A DNA stretch of 64,000 bases from Bacteroidales bacterium (GTDB lineage Bacteria > Bacteroidota > Bacteroidia > Bacteroidales > P3), in contig JAGCUU010000036.1 in NCBI GenBank assembly GCA_017962665.1, forward strand, positions 1 through 64,000. The letters run 5' to 3'. The notes beneath the pieces are model-generated. The model was not told the origin of the DNA. It ran no database searches and saw only the letters and a program-made list of their open reading frames with translations. A program made the position numbers and the translations under genes. Each line of letters opens with the position of its first letter. Within the stretch, counting starts at the first letter, position 1. Positions 52,067-60,802 of this stretch are shown one piece after another.

Positions 52067-52305
52067 AAAAATAAATTATTTAGTTGTTTATTAATTATTT
52101 ATTATTACCATTAACTTTCAAAAGAACTTTCAAAAGTAGTATTTTCTCGCAATATGTGCAAATTTTTTTCTGCCTACCACTCTTTTCTCAAAATAAAAAT
52201 CCCTTTATTGTGTTATCTTCATAGCGACAGATAAAAAAAAGTCATCGCCAACACCACACCTAATCAACCAATTATAAACAACACCTATAACCAACAATCA
52301 TCAAT

Positions 52306-52698
52306 ATGTCCAACCAATATCTGCGCAAGGCCAAACGGAATCTTTTCCATCCTCTCTTTCTCACCGTCGCAATCATCGCAGTTCTTGCCCTCGGCGCATA
52401 CGCCTTATGGGATGGCAACAAACACAGCGACCTCCTTGGCTCTTGGGTTACCACTGTGGACGGCATGGAAACAGGCTTCCAGTGTGGCAAACAAGGTATC
52501 GCCGCCTCTATCAACAACTCCACACGCCAATACAACAGCTGGAAGCTTCACAAAAAAAACCTCCTTCTCAAGGGAAAGCTATTCTCAGACGGAGTCATTA
52601 CGGATTTCTGCGACACCTTGAAAATAAACAAACTGAATTCAAAAAGCCTGAACGTCACACAACACGGGGAAACAATTTCTTTCCATAAAATCCGCTGA
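52306..52698 (+). CDS. Membrane-anchored lipocalin-like protein
   Basis: A 130-residue protein with an N-terminal membrane helix (PLFLTVAIIAVLALGAYALW) and a small beta domain: GSWVTTVDGMETGFQC, then ASINNSTRQYNSWKLHK and a DTLKINKL strand, the pattern of the Lipocalin_3/DUF-type family in Bacteroidota. The function is unknown. The 239-base spacer to kdd is AT-rich with a possible divergent promoter for kdd (TACTTTTG on the minus strand at 52138-52131). Confidence 0.7.
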   Translation: MSNQYLRKAKRNLFHPLFLTVAIIAVLALGAYALWDGNKHSDLLGSWVTTVDGMETGFQCGKQGIAASINNSTRQYNSWKLHKKNLLLKGKLFSDGVITDFCDTLKINKLNSKSLNVTQHGETISFHKIR

Positions 52699-52772
52699 CA
52701 TTCCTCAAATCGTTTTTCCCGACACAATACTTAGTCACTTTTTACGTTTTTACTATAATTAAACACTACGAC

Positions 52773-54320
52773 ATGAAACGTATATCTTTATTTGTCATCA
52801 TCTTACTATCGGCCATCGCTCTCGCGCCGGCCACCCAGTCACAGAATTCAAAGGACAAGCACCTCACTGCGGTCTTCTCATACGCCACCTTCTACCATCC
52901 ACAAGCCGGCTCATACCTCGAAACCTATATCTCTTTCGACGCATGGAACCTCAACTTCGTAAAGAACGCAGACAAATACCAAGCCGTTGTCGAAGTGATT
53001 GTCACCGTCTCCCAGAACGACTCGCTCGAGATAGTGAAAAAATACGACCTTGCAAGCCCCAAAGCCGACTCCCAAAACCCTGACAAATTCAACTTCATCG
53101 ACGTCCAACGTTTCGCCATAGCCAACGGCATCCATACTCTCAAGATACAGCTCCGCGATGTCAACAGCGACGACGAGCCGACATTGGTCGAGCAACAACT
53201 GGCCATCTATTATGACAAGAAACGTCCAGCGCTGTCCAGCGTCCAGATGATGGCTAACATCAAGCCTACCACTTCCGAGAATATCCTCTCCCGCAACGGC
53301 TACGACATGGAACCCTACATCAACGACTTCCTTCCTGAACAGATAAACCAAATCAACTACTACTGCGAGCTCTACAACATCAATCGTGAAACCAGGCAAC
53401 AATACATCTATGTAGCCTCCTACATCGAAACCCTCGAGACAGGAAAGACCATAGAATCTACAATGACCATAAAACGCCACGAAACCGACACCCTCGTTCC
53501 TATCTTCGGCACCATCGATATCAGCGACCTCCCATCAGGCAACTACAACCTCGTCGTCGATATACGCAACAAACAAGACGACAAAATGCTCTTCAAAAAA
53601 GTGCCCTTCTTCCGCAGCAATCCCTCTGTTGTCAACTCACAAGACAACACCAAGGTTTCCCTTACCTTCGCAGCCGAAATCAACGACGAGACCCAACTAA
53701 ACGACTATATCGAAGCCCTCGCTCCCATCGCCAACGAAATCGAACGCCGCGACATCTACTCACTCATCAATCGCCCTGGTATCGAGGAAAAGCAGATATT
53801 CCTCTACCGCTTCTGGCAGCGTCGCCATCCCCTCAATCCCGACGGCGCCTGGCGCGAATACCGCCAACGTGTGGACTATGTGAACAAAAACTTCTCCTGG
53901 CCCAAAACCAAAGGCATCCAGACCGACCGCGGACGCGTATACCTCCAATACGGTCCTCCTGACTTCGTACGCGACGAGAAGAACTTCGTCTCTACCCGTA
54001 ACCTCGGCGGCGGCGTGACCATCCATCAAAGCAACGACCCATCCGAACGTGCCGTAGACCTCCAGAACCACACCGTGGCAAAACAGGGACAGATATTCTA
54101 TCTTCCATATCAACTATGGCGCTACAACACCCTGCCGGGCGACGATGCCAACCGCTGCTTTATCTTTTGGGACGAATTTCGTTCCGGTTTTTATAAACTG
54201 CTTCACTCCAATGCCAAAGGCGAAGTGCGCGACCCTCTCTGGGAACAGCGTCTCTCCGGCCAACAGCTCAACGAGGATATGCAGGGCGAAGTGGGTGATC
54301 AATTCCAAAGAGGCTACTAA
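52773..54320 (+). CDS. Exported GWxTD-domain protein
   Basis: A 515-residue protein with a signal peptide (to TQSQN) and a beta-rich first half with repeated Ig-like strands. The C-terminal third is a GWxTD domain: YLINRPG-like lead-in, FWQRRHPLNP, DRGRVYLQYGPPD, and a terminal WEFFW-like stretch (FIFWDEFRSGFYKLLH). GWxTD proteins are common in Bacteroidota, and their role is undefined. It is 8 bases from the acyltransferase gene, so it may act in envelope lipid handling. Confidence 0.82.
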   Translation: MKRISLFVIILLSAIALAPATQSQNSKDKHLTAVFSYATFYHPQAGSYLETYISFDAWNLNFVKNADKYQAVVEVIVTVSQNDSLEIVKKYDLASPKADSQNPDKFNFIDVQRFAIANGIHTLKIQLRDVNSDDEPTLVEQQLAIYYDKKRPALSSVQMMANIKPTTSENILSRNGYDMEPYINDFLPEQINQINYYCELYNINRETRQQYIYVASYIETLETGKTIESTMTIKRHETDTLVPIFGTIDISDLPSGNYNLVVDIRNKQDDKMLFKKVPFFRSNPSVVNSQDNTKVSLTFAAEINDETQLNDYIEALAPIANEIERRDIYSLINRPGIEEKQIFLYRFWQRRHPLNPDGAWREYRQRVDYVNKNFSWPKTKGIQTDRGRVYLQYGPPDFVRDEKNFVSTRNLGGGVTIHQSNDPSERAVDLQNHTVAKQGQIFYLPYQLWRYNTLPGDDANRCFIFWDEFRSGFYKLLHSNAKGEVRDPLWEQRLSGQQLNEDMQGEVGDQFQRGY

Positions 54321-54328
54321 TCCTTGAC

Positions 54329-55222
54329 ATGTACAATTTCCTCCTCCCCGTCGCCTTCCTGCCCCTGTGGCTGCACCTAACCATTGCTTCCCTGTTCTGG
54401 CCTGTAGTCTACTATATTCTGCGCTACAGACTCAAGGTGGTGCGTTCCAACCTCAAAAGGTGCTTCCCCGACATTGACACACGCACCCTCCGCAAGACCG
54501 AACGCCGTTTCTATCGCCACCTTGCAGACCTCCTCGCTGAAGGATTATACAACATAGGTGCCCCTCTTAACAACATCAAGAAACACTACATTTTTGAGAA
54601 CAGCGAAATCCTCGATTCTTACTATCTCTCAGGCCGCAGTGTCGTGCTTATGTCGGCACACTACAACAACTGGGAGTTCATGATTACCACCCTCAACAGC
54701 CGCATCCATCACCACGCCATCGGTGTCGGCAAACCTCTTGACAACAAGGGATTCGGTCGTTTCATCACTGCTCGCCGCGCCCGCTTCGGCACCGAAATCG
54801 TCGACCAGACAAACGTGCGACAAGTCATGGAATACTACAACCGGTGGAAAGTCCCCGTCGCATACATGATGCTGTCCGACCAGTCTCCCAGCAACCCACA
54901 CCGTAGTTTCTGGACAGATTTCCTCGGACAGGACACCCCCTTCCTCTTCGGCGCCGAACACTTCGCTCGCAAATACGACATGCCAGTGTTCCTATACGAC
55001 GTACGCAAACTGAAACGCGGCAAATACAGCGTCCATTTCACCCTTCTCACCGATACCCCGAACCAATTGCCCAATGGCGACATCACCCGCCGCTACGCAC
55101 AACATCTGGAACAACTGGTACGCGAAAAACCGGAATACTGGCTTTGGAGCCATCGCCGCTGGAAACTTACTCACAACGGAAGAATAATGAAAGACGGCAC
55201 AATCAAGATAATTGAGAAATGA
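54329..55222 (+). CDS. LpxL-like lipid A acyltransferase
   Basis: A 297-residue inner-membrane acyltransferase with an N-terminal helix (WLHLTIASLFWPVVYYILRY), NLKRCFPD, and the catalytic HYNNWE (His-x4-Glu) in SAHYNNWEF. DQSPSNPHRS and EYWLWSHRRW near the C terminus are typical of LpxL/LpxM-type enzymes. It adds a secondary acyl chain to lipid A from acyl-ACP. It overlaps the following glycosyltransferase gene by ATGA. Confidence 0.88.
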   Translation: MYNFLLPVAFLPLWLHLTIASLFWPVVYYILRYRLKVVRSNLKRCFPDIDTRTLRKTERRFYRHLADLLAEGLYNIGAPLNNIKKHYIFENSEILDSYYLSGRSVVLMSAHYNNWEFMITTLNSRIHHHAIGVGKPLDNKGFGRFITARRARFGTEIVDQTNVRQVMEYYNRWKVPVAYMMLSDQSPSNPHRSFWTDFLGQDTPFLFGAEHFARKYDMPVFLYDVRKLKRGKYSVHFTLLTDTPNQLPNGDITRRYAQHLEQLVREKPEYWLWSHRRWKLTHNGRIMKDGTIKIIEK

Positions 55223-56232
55223 AAACCGCAATAGTCATACTAAACTGGAACGGGCGTAAAATGCTCGAACGCTTTCTACCATCGGTAACAGCTCACTGCC
55301 CGTCAGACGCAGAGGTTGTCATTGCCGACAACGGATCCACCGACGACAGCATCGCCTTCCTAAAAGAGAAATACCCTTCCCTCCGCACTATTCTCCTCGA
55401 CAAGAACTACGGCTTTGCAGAAGGATATAACAAAGCCATATCCCAGATAGATGCAGAATACTATGTCCTATTGAACGACGACGTAGAGGTAACAGCCGGC
55501 TGGGTCGACTCTGTGGTGCAGATGATGGATAAAAATCCTTCCGCTGCCATAGTTCAACCCAAACTGCTTATGTTCGACCAGCGCGACACCTTTGAATATG
55601 CCGGTGGTGCTGGCGGATTCATTGACAAACACGGATATCCTTTCTGTCGAGGACGCCTATTCAGCACCCTTGAACAAGATCATGGCCAATACGACGACCA
55701 ACGGGAAATATTCTGGGCTTCCGGCGCCGCCATGTTCGTAAAATCCTCCGCATGGAAAGAACTCGGCGGACTCGACGGCGATTTCTTCGCACACATGGAG
55801 GAGATTGATTTTTGCTGGCGCGCCAGAAACAAAGGTTACAAAGTATTCTATTGCCCCGACTCCGTAATATACCATGTCGGGGGCGGAACATTGCCCAAGA
55901 GCTCACCTTTCAAGACTCAGCTCAATTTCCGCAACAATCTGGCTATGCTTTATAAAAACCTGTCAGACAAGAGGCTCTACAGAGTTCTTGTTTTGCGCAT
56001 CCTCCTCGACTGGGTTGCCGCCTTTAGCTTCCTACTCAAAGGCAATGCCGGTGAATTTATCGCTGTCTTCAAAGCCCACAGAGAATACCGTCGTTGGAAG
56101 CCTTCGCTCAAAGAAAAACGCAAAAAAATCATTCCCCACAACGTCTCCTGCATTTACCCCCATTCTATTCTCATCGACTACCACCTGAAAGGGAAAAAGC
56201 ACTTTTCCGAATTAGATAAATCCTCATTTTGA
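55219..56232 (+). CDS. Family 2 glycosyltransferase (rhamnosyltransferase-like)
   Basis: A 337-residue GT2 enzyme like WbbL-type transferases. It has IVILNWNGRKMLERFLP, IADNGSTDDS, LLNDDVEV with the metal-binding Asp pair, and EEIDFCWRARNKGYKV as the acceptor-side motif. Membrane contacts are possible near the C terminus. Coupled to the LpxL-like gene, it may work on lipopolysaccharide or another envelope glycan. Confidence 0.87.
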   Translation: MKTAIVILNWNGRKMLERFLPSVTAHCPSDAEVVIADNGSTDDSIAFLKEKYPSLRTILLDKNYGFAEGYNKAISQIDAEYYVLLNDDVEVTAGWVDSVVQMMDKNPSAAIVQPKLLMFDQRDTFEYAGGAGGFIDKHGYPFCRGRLFSTLEQDHGQYDDQREIFWASGAAMFVKSSAWKELGGLDGDFFAHMEEIDFCWRARNKGYKVFYCPDSVIYHVGGGTLPKSSPFKTQLNFRNNLAMLYKNLSDKRLYRVLVLRILLDWVAAFSFLLKGNAGEFIAVFKAHREYRRWKPSLKEKRKKIIPHNVSCIYPHSILIDYHLKGKKHFSELDKSSF

Positions 56233-56383
56233 CACTTTAGAATAAAAGAGAATAAAAGAGAATTTCTACAAATTGTCCGATTTCTAAAAAAACGATTAAT
56301 AGAACACAAATTTATAAAATCACAATAATAAGCTAAAAAAAGCGTTGTAGATTAATTAAGAATACAAAACTAAATATATAATA

Positions 56384-57949
56384 ATGTCAAGAGAAGTAAG
56401 AGTACGATTTGCTCCAAGTCCAACCGGACCGCTACACATCGGAGGTGTCCGCACCGCCCTATACAACTACCTATTCGCCAAACAGAACGGTGGCAAGATG
56501 ATTCTCCGCATCGAGGATACAGACCAAACCCGCTTTGTCCCTGGCGCAGAGGATTATATTATAGAAGCCCTTACATGGTTGGGCATCCAGTTCGACGAAG
56601 GCGTCCATATCGGAGGCCCCTTTGGTCCCTATCGCCAGAGCGACCGCAAACCGATGTACAAACAATATGCCGACCAGCTTATTCGCGACGGATGGGCATA
56701 TTACGCCTTCGACCACCCCGATGAACTTGAGGCCAAACGCAAAGAATACGAAGCCCAGAAGAAGACGTTCCAATACGACTGCAACACTCGCGGCATGATG
56801 CAGAACAGTCTCAGTCTCAGCGAAGATGAAGTCAAACAACGCCTCAATAACGGCGAGCCTTACGTTGTCAGATTTAAATTCCCTGCCGACACCGAGATCA
56901 CTGTACATGACCTCATAAGAGGAGATGTAACCATGAACTCCAACCTCCTCGACGACAAAGTCCTCTTCAAATCTGACGGGATGCCGACCTACCACCTCGC
57001 CAATATCGTCGACGACCATACTATGGAGATAAGCCATGTCATCCGCGGCGAAGAGTGGCTGCCCTCAGCACCGCTTCACGTCATGCTTTACCGTGCTTTC
57101 GGATGGGAAGAGACCATGCCTCAGTTTGCACACCTGCCACTGTTGCTCAAACCCGAAGGCAACGGCAAGCTCAGCAAACGCGACGGCGACCGTCTCGGAT
57201 TCCCTGTTTTCCCTCTCGATTGGCACGACCCCAAGAGCGGAGAGATCAGTAGCGGTTACCGCGAACGCGGCTACTTTCCCGAAGCTGTCGTCAACATCCT
57301 TGCCCTTCTTGGATGGAACCCGGGCAAACGGGAAGGCGACAACGGAGCCAACCCCGTTTATCAAGAAATACTATCAATGAATGACCTTATTAAGCTATTC
57401 AATATCAGCCACATCAGCAAGAGCGGCGCCAAATTCAATGTTGAGAAAGCCAAATGGTTCAACCACGAATATATGCAGATGCACAGCGATGAGGATATCG
57501 CTGCAATGTTCCAGCCAATTCTCGACAGCCATAACGTCAAAGCTGACCACGACTATGTAGTTAAAGTGTGCGGAATGATGAAGGAACGCATCAATTTCAT
57601 CAGCGAGATGTGGGATACCACAAGCTATTTCTTTGTTGCTCCAACTGAATACGATCCCGCCGCCATCAAGAAACGCTGGAAAGCAGGCATGACCACCCAT
57701 ATGGCCAAAGTCATCGAAATACTAAACACCGTCCCATTCGAATACGACGCCATTCATAAGGCACTGCTTGACGACTACATCGTCGGCAACCAGCTCAACA
57801 TGGGACAGGTGATGAACTCCCTGCGTCTTGCTGTAGTAGGCAAAACGGTAGGTCCGGACATGCTGACCCTCGTCATGATGCTCGGCAAGGACGAGACCAT
57901 ACGTCGCGTACAGCGTGCAATCGACACCATCGGAGAAGTCGAGAATTGA
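56384..57949 (+). CDS. gltX: Glutamate-tRNA ligase
   Basis: A 521-residue class I synthetase that charges tRNA-Glu (or Gln). Signature motifs are [11 protein letters not shown] near residue 10, [18 protein letters not shown], and KLSKRDG. A helical anticodon-binding C-terminal domain follows. The 150-base spacer upstream is AT-rich with a short AGAATAAAAG repeat. The gene is followed closely by the OmpH-like gene. Confidence 0.97.
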   Translation: MSREVRVRFAPSPTGPLHIGGVRTALYNYLFAKQNGGKMILRIEDTDQTRFVPGAEDYIIEALTWLGIQFDEGVHIGGPFGPYRQSDRKPMYKQYADQLIRDGWAYYAFDHPDELEAKRKEYEAQKKTFQYDCNTRGMMQNSLSLSEDEVKQRLNNGEPYVVRFKFPADTEITVHDLIRGDVTMNSNLLDDKVLFKSDGMPTYHLANIVDDHTMEISHVIRGEEWLPSAPLHVMLYRAFGWEETMPQFAHLPLLLKPEGNGKLSKRDGDRLGFPVFPLDWHDPKSGEISSGYRERGYFPEAVVNILALLGWNPGKREGDNGANPVYQEILSMNDLIKLFNISHISKSGAKFNVEKAKWFNHEYMQMHSDEDIAAMFQPILDSHNVKADHDYVVKVCGMMKERINFISEMWDTTSYFFVAPTEYDPAAIKKRWKAGMTTHMAKVIEILNTVPFEYDAIHKALLDDYIVGNQLNMGQVMNSLRLAVVGKTVGPDMLTLVMMLGKDETIRRVQRAIDTIGEVEN

Positions 57950-57963
57950 AATAATGTTACAAA

Positions 57964-58737
57964 ATGGAAATAATAAAAAAAATGGAAGAAAACAAATTTG
58001 ATGAAAGTGCTGTAACCTTTGAAGCTACGGAGACTGCAAACGTGTCGGCAGAGGCACAGCCAACCCCGGAACCGCCTACACAAAGTTGCGAGTGCGAAAA
58101 AGAGAAGAAATGCAAATGCCATTGTTTGCCAATCCTAAACGGCATACTGCTGGTTGGACTTATTTTAATTTACATTTTCCACTTCACCGGTATCGGTGCC
58201 AAAGGCAAAAGCCTCACTAATGCCGATGCAAAACCTCCCATCGCCACAACCGATGGCGGCCTCAAGATAGCCTACATCAACACAGACACCCTCATGGCTA
58301 AATACCAGTACGCCCTCGACCTTCAAAAAGAGATCGAGAAGTACCGCACTGCCAAAGAGAACAGCTACAAACAGCAGATGGCCCAGTTCCAGAAAGACTA
58401 CGAAACCTACGTCAAAGGCGGTGGCGAAAACATGACCCTCAGCCAACAACAAGCCAAAGAAAAAGAGTTGCAGGAACGTGCCAACCGTCTCCAAGGTCTC
58501 GAAGCCGAATACACACAGCAGATAGCAGAAAAGACCCTTACTGAAAGCGAGAAGATGACCAAAGCCGTATACAACTTCATACGCGAATACAACGCTGCAA
58601 ACCAGCAGTTCGACCTCATCCTCTCACGCTCTTTCAGCAGCAGTCCCATCCTCTACGGCAACGAAGGCATGGACATCACCGATGAAATCGTCAAAGGCCT
58701 AAACGAAGAATATAAAAACGTAAAAGCCGAGAAATAG
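57964..58737 (+). CDS. OmpH/Skp-like protein with N-terminal membrane anchor and cysteine cluster
   Basis: A 257-residue protein. A proline-rich cytosolic-side stretch is followed by five Cys within 13 residues (42, 44, 50, 52, 54), then one membrane helix (about 56-74). The periplasmic part is an OmpH/Skp fold: KIAYINTDTLMAKYQYALDL followed by a long coiled coil (QQAKEKELQERANRLQ). OmpH proteins hold outer-membrane proteins in transit. An ATG at 57982 is an alternative start. A strong hairpin follows the gene. Confidence 0.85.
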   Translation: MEIIKKMEENKFDESAVTFEATETANVSAEAQPTPEPPTQSCECEKEKKCKCHCLPILNGILLVGLILIYIFHFTGIGAKGKSLTNADAKPPIATTDGGLKIAYINTDTLMAKYQYALDLQKEIEKYRTAKENSYKQQMAQFQKDYETYVKGGGENMTLSQQQAKEKELQERANRLQGLEAEYTQQIAEKTLTESEKMTKAVYNFIREYNAANQQFDLILSRSFSSSPILYGNEGMDITDEIVKGLNEEYKNVKAEK

Positions 58738-58758
58738 CAAGTCACTCTGCCATTGCAA

Positions 58759-58797
58759 CAAACAAAGCCCGCGAGCATTGCTCGCGGGCTTTGTTTG
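58759..58797. terminator. Strong bidirectional terminator
   Basis: A perfect 18-bp stem (arms 58759-58776 and 58780-58797) with an ATT loop, GC-rich in the middle, and A/T tracts outside on both strands. It lies between the converging OmpH-like and outer-membrane protein genes. Confidence 0.85.
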
Positions 58798-58855
58798 TCT
58801 TCTTAACAATAAATGCCATAAACAATGGCCCTCTATTTCTTTTGTAGAATATTAT

Positions 58856-59647
58856 TTATCGGTTAATCGGAATCTGGTAGCCGATGGCAAGCATAAAGGC
58901 ATGGTTTGTGCCGGTATATGCATTGCGATCCTTCGGTTTGGTTGTATTCGTTGTTGTTCCACCTGTTGTAGTCGTTGTCGTGCCGACCTGCGTTTGGTCA
59001 AGATTAGCAAGCACGTCTTCACGCTTCATCAGTGCCACGAATCCGTGATCCATAAAGAAGTCAAAGGTAAAATTATGCCATTGATAGCCTACACCAAGGA
59101 TAAGACTGGCATCCAAACGACGAATGTGCTTGAATGAGCGTCTGTCGTCCTTGCTTCCAGTAACATAAGTGTCGTAGTTATACGAATACTGAGCCATACC
59201 CGGTGTAACCTGTCTATCCCACAATCTTCCAAAGAGACCCACGTTGAAGGTTGGACCAAAATAGAAGCTGACGATATTGCCGGCAGGCAACGAAGCAATC
59301 TCAAACCTATAGCCCGCAATGACAGGAATCTGAGCATACCAGTTGTGATAGAATCCGCGACGGATAGAGTGCTGATTGGCCAGAATCTGACGGAAATTGG
59401 TACCTCTACGGTTGATATTCAATCCAAACTGCAGATAAATATTCTCCGACCAGGGGTTCTTCCAATCGGTGAACATGTAATCAGCATAGGCGCCAAGATT
59501 GAAGCCAAAAATGGGGCTGTGTGTCAACAAGTCATCAGAGACATACGAGATACCGTTACCCAGACGCACGCCATAGTCAACAAACTGGGCCTTGGCGGCA
59601 GACTGCATCATGAACACAAGAGCTAACAGGAGTAGTATTTTTTTCAT
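58856..59647 (-). CDS. Outer-membrane beta-barrel protein
   Basis: About 263 residues from the ATG at 59647, where the signal peptide (KKILLLLALVFMMQSAAKAQ) begins; in-frame ATG codons at 59650 and 59665 are alternatives. The body has repeated amphipathic strands with long loops and a low-complexity Thr loop (TTTTTTGGTTTNTT). It ends AIGYQIPI, a usual barrel terminus. This is the porin-family/PorT-like barrel group of Bacteroidota; no specific substrate is known. Confidence 0.82.
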   Translation of the reverse strand: MKKILLLLALVFMMQSAAKAQFVDYGVRLGNGISYVSDDLLTHSPIFGFNLGAYADYMFTDWKNPWSENIYLQFGLNINRRGTNFRQILANQHSIRRGFYHNWYAQIPVIAGYRFEIASLPAGNIVSFYFGPTFNVGLFGRLWDRQVTPGMAQYSYNYDTYVTGSKDDRRSFKHIRRLDASLILGVGYQWHNFTFDFFMDHGFVALMKREDVLANLDQTQVGTTTTTTGGTTTNTTKPKDRNAYTGTNHAFMLAIGYQIPINR

Positions 59648-59721
59648 CATACGATTATTTTTCATTTTAACAAACAAGCATACAATACTTTGAGCTACAA
59701 ACAACCCAAAATATCAATTTA

Positions 59722-59729
59722 CAAAAATA
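59722..59729 (-). promoter_or_regulatory. Possible -7 promoter box of the barrel protein gene
   Basis: On the minus strand TATTTTTG fits TAnnTTTG, about 75 bases before the chosen ATG. The spacing to a TTG is not clear. Confidence 0.35.
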
Positions 59730-59804
59730 CAAAAAATTCTCGAACATTTCATTTTTTTACAAAAAAAACAAAAGTAAAATCTCCTGCATACCCAACACAA
59801 AGCA

Positions 59805-59836
59805 CATCGGCGTCTCCCGATGGGGAGACGCCGATG
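59805..59836 (-). terminator. Hairpin after the lipoprotein gene
   Basis: A perfect 14-bp GC-rich stem (59805-59818 with 59823-59836) and a GATG loop, downstream of the lipoprotein gene ending at 59872. The T-run is weak. Confidence 0.6.
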
Positions 59837-59871
59837 CATGTTATATATATTCCAGCTTATGTCGTGGAATA

Positions 59872-60273
59872 TTAAAACTCTTCAGGTTCAATCCTTATTG
59901 TTGCAGTAATGCCTGTCTCGGAACCTACATAGCGGTATGCTATACCGTATCCTGCCGATTTGCAAGCTTTCTTGAAAGAATTAATATCTTCAGTATTATG
60001 GCTCCTGATATCAGCCAAAATATTAGCTTTTACCTCGTCATAATTCTCTTCTATCAAACTCACATCATAATACAACTCATTGGTAATAACATTATATGTA
60101 AAATAGTTACCATCGAGTTCCACACGATCGACCACCATGCCTTCGGCGATGACATTCGGCATTTGTTTATTAGTCTCTTTGACAACATCATCCATATTGA
60201 CTTTAGGAGTGCAACCAATGAATGCTAAACTTGCGCTCACAAGAGCAATTGCTAAAAATAATTTTTTCTTCAT
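59872..60273 (-). CDS. Lipoprotein of unknown function (paralogue 2)
   Basis: A 133-residue protein with a lipoprotein signal: hydrophobic segment and lipobox FIGC, with the lipidated Cys at 21. The mature part ends with FKKACKSAGYGIAYRYVGSE, nearly matched by FLRLCKKLKYGIAYKYIGAY in the neighbouring gene at 60302, so the two are tandem paralogues. Function unknown. Confidence 0.78.
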   Translation of the reverse strand: MKKKLFLAIALVSASLAFIGCTPKVNMDDVVKETNKQMPNVIAEGMVVDRVELDGNYFTYNVITNELYYDVSLIEENYDEVKANILADIRSHNTEDINSFKKACKSAGYGIAYRYVGSETGITATIRIEPEEF

Positions 60274-60301
60274 AACATCTATATTTTAATAATAAAAAAA
60301 C

Positions 60302-60745
60302 TCATAGCTTATCGCTTCCAATATAAATGGTAAACGAATATGCCGAATAGGCACCGATATACTTGTAGGCAATACCATATTTTAATTTCTTGCACAATCT
60401 GAGAAATTTCTTCACATCTGAATCACCGTTGCGCAAGTCCCTTATAATATCAGCCTTGGAGGCCTCTTTTGAATTGTCCATCTCAACAATATCGTAATAC
60501 TCATCATCCACAAGAATAGTATAGGTCACCCACGTGCCTATTCCGTTCTCAATAGAAACCATTTCGATATTCATGCCCGGTGCAATCTGCTGTGGAAGGG
60601 ATCTGTTCACTTCAGCCAAAGCACTGTTGAGCCGTTGTTCAGGCGTCGTGCACGAGGTAAACAACAACAAGGTTACCGCTGACAGCATAATACAGCTAAA
60701 AGCGGCTTTTTTTAAAGTCGGAAAAAAATCTAAAACGTTTTTCAT
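60302..60745 (-). CDS. Lipoprotein of unknown function (paralogue 1)
   Basis: A 147-residue protein with a lipobox LFTSC (Cys32). It shares with the gene downstream the layout NRSLPQQIAPGMNIEMV against NKQMPNVIAEGMVVDRV, a D-I-I-R-D-L-R / D-I-R-S segment, and the YGIAYKYIGA end. The two genes are 28 bases apart, same strand, so probably one transcript. Confidence 0.78.
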   Translation of the reverse strand: MKNVLDFFPTLKKAAFSCIMLSAVTLLLFTSCTTPEQRLNSALAEVNRSLPQQIAPGMNIEMVSIENGIGTWVTYTILVDDEYYDIVEMDNSKEASKADIIRDLRNGDSDVKKFLRLCKKLKYGIAYKYIGAYSAYSFTIYIGSDKL

Positions 60746-60802
60746 AAGTATTTGGTATGTGTTAAACTATGACTAACAATTAATCGGCAACTGGAAGCCG
60801 TT

